A DNA stretch of 64,000 bases from Bacteroidota bacterium (GTDB lineage Bacteria; Bacteroidota; Bacteroidia; Chitinophagales; Chitinophagaceae), in contig JAFAGI010000001.1 in the NCBI GenBank assembly GCA_023422835.1, positions 62,001-126,000 on the forward strand. Direction: 5' to 3'. The notes beneath the pieces were generated by a model. The model saw nothing but the letters and a program-made list of their open reading frames with translations. It ran no database searches and was not told the origin of the DNA. This document shows, one piece after another, positions 61,621-64,000 of the stretch. Both the position numbers and the translations under genes were made by a program. How positions within the stretch are numbered: position 1 is the first letter of the stretch; the number at the start of each line of letters is the position of its first letter.

Positions 61621-62707
61621 ACCGGATCACCGGCGTAATTCCATCGTAGTTTCCGGGATAGGTAAACGTCTTCCTAAGAACAGCAGAAGCTGCATCGTAA
61701 AGGTACACATAGTTGTTATTACCCGTTATATCGCGCGCAACCACAATGAGAGCATCTATATGCTTATCATATCTAAAGCCTGCACCACTTAATCTCTGGC
61801 CTGCAGGCAGTGTTATAAATGGCTGATTGATTGAAGCAGATGAATCTGCCTTAAACCTGTAAACCGTTGTATGACCATTTTGTGATGCACTTTGCGTTGT
61901 GAAGAACACATAATTGCCTTTTGAAGATGCTGATAACATAGCAGGATATTTTGCCTGCACGGCTATAGAATCTTTTATTTGCGTTGTTGTTACACCTAAA
62001 GTTTTACCGTCAACAGCTACCAGTGTTTTGCCAAAGCCGCACCATACTTTGTTATCAGGCGTTCTGACAAATCCTATGGCAATACTGTCAATAGTTTTAA
62101 TTACTGCGAAATCGCTTGCGCGCAACAGTTTTGCACAACTATCCATAAGTACGAAAATTTGATTGTCAACTTTGCAGATGTCGCGTACGGGTTTATTGGC
62201 AAAACTATCGAGTCTGTTGGTAGCAGCCACGTCCGCAAAACTAAACTGATATAAGCCGTGATTGCTGCTTGCCAGGCCAAAATCATCTGTGATAAAAGCC
62301 AGCGAATGCCATTGATGAGCGGTATAGAATTGTGATGACTGCTCCTGGTTGAATTTTTTGTTGTTCAATTTTACTACTCTTCCATTACCTTTTGTAAGCA
62401 GGTAAAATTTATCTTTATGCATAGCGCCATTTGCCAATACTGAACCAAGCGTATCAATATCTTTTCCGCTTTCTTTAAAATATATATTCTCAAATAAAGA
62501 ATCAGTATTGTAGCGCACAAAGTGAACAGTGGAGCGCGTTTCAGAAGACCCTTCATTTATTAGAAAAAAACCATTTTCGTATTTATCAACAAAAGGTTTG
62601 GGTGGTTCAGGCTTGGTTTCTTCCGGTACATCAATTTTGCTGCAGGCAGTGCTACTTAATAACAAAGTGAAAATAATTCCTGTAAAGATATTTTTTTTCG
62701 CAATCAT
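61619..62707 (-). CDS. Surface lipoprotein, beta-propeller-like (second BtuG-like)
   Basis: 362 residues. Lipoprotein signal with Cys22 (LLLSSTAC). The rest shows short repeated beta-strand units as in a seven-bladed propeller: NGFFLINEGSSETRSTVHF near 50, VRDICKVDNQIFVLMDSCAK, GNNYVYLYDAASAVLRKTF at the end. It resembles the first lipoprotein of this locus in length and opening (FINEG/LINEG), so the two are likely paralogues. BtuG proteins are surface propellers that hold cobalamin on top of BtuB; a similar role is inferred from the neighbouring receptor. It has its own promoter but lies directly downstream of the first gene. Confidence 0.65.
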   Translation of the reverse strand: MIAKKNIFTGIIFTLLLSSTACSKIDVPEETKPEPPKPFVDKYENGFFLINEGSSETRSTVHFVRYNTDSLFENIYFKESGKDIDTLGSVLANGAMHKDKFYLLTKGNGRVVKLNNKKFNQEQSSQFYTAHQWHSLAFITDDFGLASSNHGLYQFSFADVAATNRLDSFANKPVRDICKVDNQIFVLMDSCAKLLRASDFAVIKTIDSIAIGFVRTPDNKVWCGFGKTLVAVDGKTLGVTTTQIKDSIAVQAKYPAMLSASSKGNYVFFTTQSASQNGHTTVYRFKADSSASINQPFITLPAGQRLSGAGFRYDKHIDALIVVARDITGNNNYVYLYDAASAVLRKTFTYPGNYDGITPVIR

Positions 62708-62732
62708 AATATTTGAACATCAGTGAATGATA

Positions 62733-62765
62733 CAAAGATACTGCATCAAAAAATAAGGCTGCAAA
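62733..62765 (-). promoter_or_regulatory. Promoter of the second BtuG-like gene
   Basis: On the minus strand TTTG (62762-62765) is followed after 21 bases by TATCTTTG (62733-62740), a full match to TAnnTTTG. The start codon at 62707 lies 25 bases further. The -33 part overlaps the terminator hairpin of the upstream gene. Confidence 0.55.
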
Positions 62766-62783
62766 CTTCTATAAGTTGCAGCC
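62749..62783 (-). terminator. Terminator after the first BtuG-like gene
   Basis: Stem GGCTGCAACTT / AAGT-TTGCAGCC (one bulge) with a small loop, followed on the minus strand by TTATTTTTTG. It lies between the two lipoprotein genes and overlaps the promoter of the second. Confidence 0.8.
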
Positions 62784-62853
62784 CTTCCTTTGCATAGATA
62801 CAGCATTGTAAATTGTGCTGTAAAGATTGGTTAAAAAAATTGTTGTCGCTTTA

Positions 62854-63930
62854 TTACCTTACAAATAAAACCTTGTTTGGCAGGTAACCCTGTGGCGCCA
62901 GTGATATAGAAAATTTCTTTTTACCTGACTGGTCAAAACAATACACCACACCAGGCTGGCCAAACGCTACAAGGTCGCAAATATACACGTTGCCATTACT
63001 TTCGTCTATATCAATGCCATAAGGAATTTTTATTTGTGTGCCGTCAGTGATGAAATTATCTTTCAGCAGTTTGTCGACTTTTGTATCTATAACATAAATT
63101 TCATTCTTTTGGGTCGTATAGCTATAATTGTAAGAATACAAATTATTTTTATAGATTGCCATTTTAGAACCTATGCGGTCTATTGTTTTTGCCGCACTGT
63201 TGTTTTTGCTATCAATTACCGTAATTTTAGGAACATAGTCTTTAATTACCCAATCAGCTTCTCTTGCGGTTACATACAGCTTACCATTGTCTTCAGCGAT
63301 CATGTAAGGATTAATACCCACAACAATCTTTTTAACTTCTTCGCCTTTGTTTAAGTCAACTACAGATACCGTTGAGTCGGGTACAGGATTACGTCCGCCC
63401 GAGTTTACCACGTAAGCCATATGGCCAACTGTAGCCACACCTTCAGGATACGGACCCACGCTGATTGCCTTTTCTACCTTCCATGTGGCCGTATCAATTA
63501 CGGAAAGTTTTCCATTATATCCTGTAACCAACACTTTGCCCTGATAAGGCACAATATGCCTGGGTTGCCAATTATTACCTGATGTGATTTTAGTTATCAG
63601 CTTCACTGTTTGTTTATCAACCACTGCAACCAGGTTAGAATTGTTGACTACAATGTACATTTTACTGCCATAAATAATTGCATCGTTGCCGGTATCCCCG
63701 AGTTTTTCACCGTTTGCCATCTTGTAAAACTCATTAGTTACTTTCGCAGAAGCAAAGTCGTAGTAAGACAAACTGGCATTGTTGCCAAAATACGCACCCT
63801 CATTTATTACATACAATCCTTGTGCAGGTTTTACAGGGTCGGGCGGTGGCGGAAAATCATTTTTGTTACAGGAAGCTGCCAGCAGTAGTGCCGACGTGAT
63901 AAGCATACTTAGTTTGTTTTTGTGTATCAT
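62854..63930 (-). CDS. Surface lipoprotein, YncE/BtuG-like beta-propeller
   Basis: 358 residues. Lipoprotein signal with Cys21 (LLLAASC) followed by NKNDFPPPPDP, an acidic stretch that fits export to the outer surface. The body is a seven-bladed propeller of the YncE kind: GLYVINEGAYFGNNASLSYY, DAIIYGSKMYIVVN, VLVTGYNGKLSVIDTATWKV, YPEGVATVGHMAYVVNSGG, GVVYCFDQSGKKKFSIS. In Bacteroides BtuG is such a propeller lipoprotein encoded beside the receptor BtuB, where it binds vitamin B12 with very high affinity. The receptor end lies 25 bases upstream here, so an equivalent role is proposed; sequence alone does not prove the ligand. Confidence 0.75.
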   Translation of the reverse strand: MIHKNKLSMLITSALLLAASCNKNDFPPPPDPVKPAQGLYVINEGAYFGNNASLSYYDFASAKVTNEFYKMANGEKLGDTGNDAIIYGSKMYIVVNNSNLVAVVDKQTVKLITKITSGNNWQPRHIVPYQGKVLVTGYNGKLSVIDTATWKVEKAISVGPYPEGVATVGHMAYVVNSGGRNPVPDSTVSVVDLNKGEEVKKIVVGINPYMIAEDNGKLYVTAREADWVIKDYVPKITVIDSKNNSAAKTIDRIGSKMAIYKNNLYSYNYSYTTQKNEIYVIDTKVDKLLKDNFITDGTQIKIPYGIDIDESNGNVYICDLVAFGQPGVVYCFDQSGKKKFSISLAPQGYLPNKVLFVR

Positions 63931-63955
63931 ATGTTTTGTTTTAATTGAATGAAAA

Positions 63956-64000
63956 TTATTTTGACCAGTGAATTGCCAGTCTGAAATGTCTCCCGGGCAT
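63956..64000 (-). CDS. C-terminal end of a TonB-dependent receptor (partial, BtuB-like)
   Basis: On the minus strand the frame open at the right edge reads MPGRHFRLAIHWSK and stops at TAA 63956-63958. 'PGR.F.L.I.W' is the usual last strand of TonB-dependent receptors of the BtuB/CirA kind. Only 14 residues are visible. It is followed by the two BtuG-like lipoproteins, with 25 bases to the first, so they are probably co-transcribed. Confidence 0.6.
   Translation of the reverse strand: MPGRHFRLAIHWSK

Noticed and set aside
63950..64000. Cobalamin riboswitch at the right edge (CCGGGAGACA-like sequence before a BtuG-like gene)
   Set aside because: The bases translate in frame to PGRHFRLAIHWSK and a stop, the typical last strand of a TonB receptor, and the conserved cobalamin box is not complete.
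1..64000. CRISPR arrays, prophage, insertion sequences or biosynthetic clusters
   Set aside because: No regular spaced repeats, transposase, integrase, capsid or megasynthase genes were seen.

Overview
The window reads as a chromosomal segment of a Bacteroidota bacterium, most likely of the Chitinophagaceae/Sphingobacteriia type. Evidence: moderate-to-low GC, promoters of the TAnnTTTG type (two or three with a TTTG box 19-21 bases upstream), no obvious Shine-Dalgarno sites, and typical families such as a TonB-dependent receptor, DUF2851, DUF4286, ribosomal protein THX, a PIF1-like helicase with a C-terminal helix-turn-helix, a MutS2-like ATPase without Smr domain and a split transketolase. 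It is mostly ordinary, dense housekeeping sequence. No phage, CRISPR array, insertion sequence or defence island was seen.

Layout. 1-2.6 kb: the end of an unknown gene, then an ECF sigma factor, a probable anti-sigma partner and a coiled-coil/beta-barrel envelope protein. 2.6-5.4 kb: zinc alcohol dehydrogenase, a small membrane protein and a short-chain dehydrogenase. 5.6-8.8 kb: copper-type P-type ATPase and an AraC-type regulator whose own N-terminus carries a metal-binding-like CxxC; 21-bp spaced direct repeats lie between them. 9.4-13.1 kb: a broken DinB gene, a FetAB-like ABC exporter, a CDGSH iron-sulfur protein, a Gfo/Idh/MocA oxidoreductase and the relic of an antitoxin-like gene. 13.1-20 kb: a second-type EF-G, a decayed gene, phosphohexomutase, phosphoribosyltransferase and a membrane iron-sulfur protein. 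20-23.6 kb: a TonB-dependent receptor under a TPP riboswitch (probable thiamine uptake) and a FAD oxidoreductase. 23.7-26.6 kb: a CBM20-CBM20-GH77 4-alpha-glucanotransferase gene cut in two by one in-frame TGA.

26.6-31.1 kb: DUF6263-like protein, LpxH-like phosphoesterase plus glycosyltransferase, CoA-binding protein and a lipoprotein deacetylase. 31.4-31.8 kb: tRNA-Leu(UAA) and tRNA-Gly(GCC), with a relic copy of the tRNA-Leu 3' end and terminator. 31.8-45 kb: glycosyltransferase, PIF1-like helicase, ClpB, Ndk, DUF2851, MutS2-like protein, methyltransferase, ribosomal protein THX (41 codons), HU, DUF4286 and exonuclease III. 45-52.7 kb: LOG-family protein, LutB-like protein, GH2 enzyme and pyruvate phosphate dikinase with a histone-like Lys/Ala tail. 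52.9-58.4 kb: aspartokinase, an ECF sigma/anti-sigma/secreted protein operon, transketolase C-terminal half, Hsp20 and bacilliredoxin. 58.4-61.4 kb: KdsD-type isomerase and YidC.

The right end (61.6-64 kb) holds two beta-propeller-like surface lipoproteins directly downstream of the last codons of what looks like a TonB-dependent receptor. This resembles the BtuB-BtuG cobalamin-capture arrangement of gut Bacteroidetes. The most interesting points are this duplicated BtuG-like pair, the TPP-controlled receptor, the self-contained CxxC/AraC copper switch with its candidate operator, the dikinase tail, and the cluster of freshly broken genes (DinB, malQ, antitoxin, one unknown).
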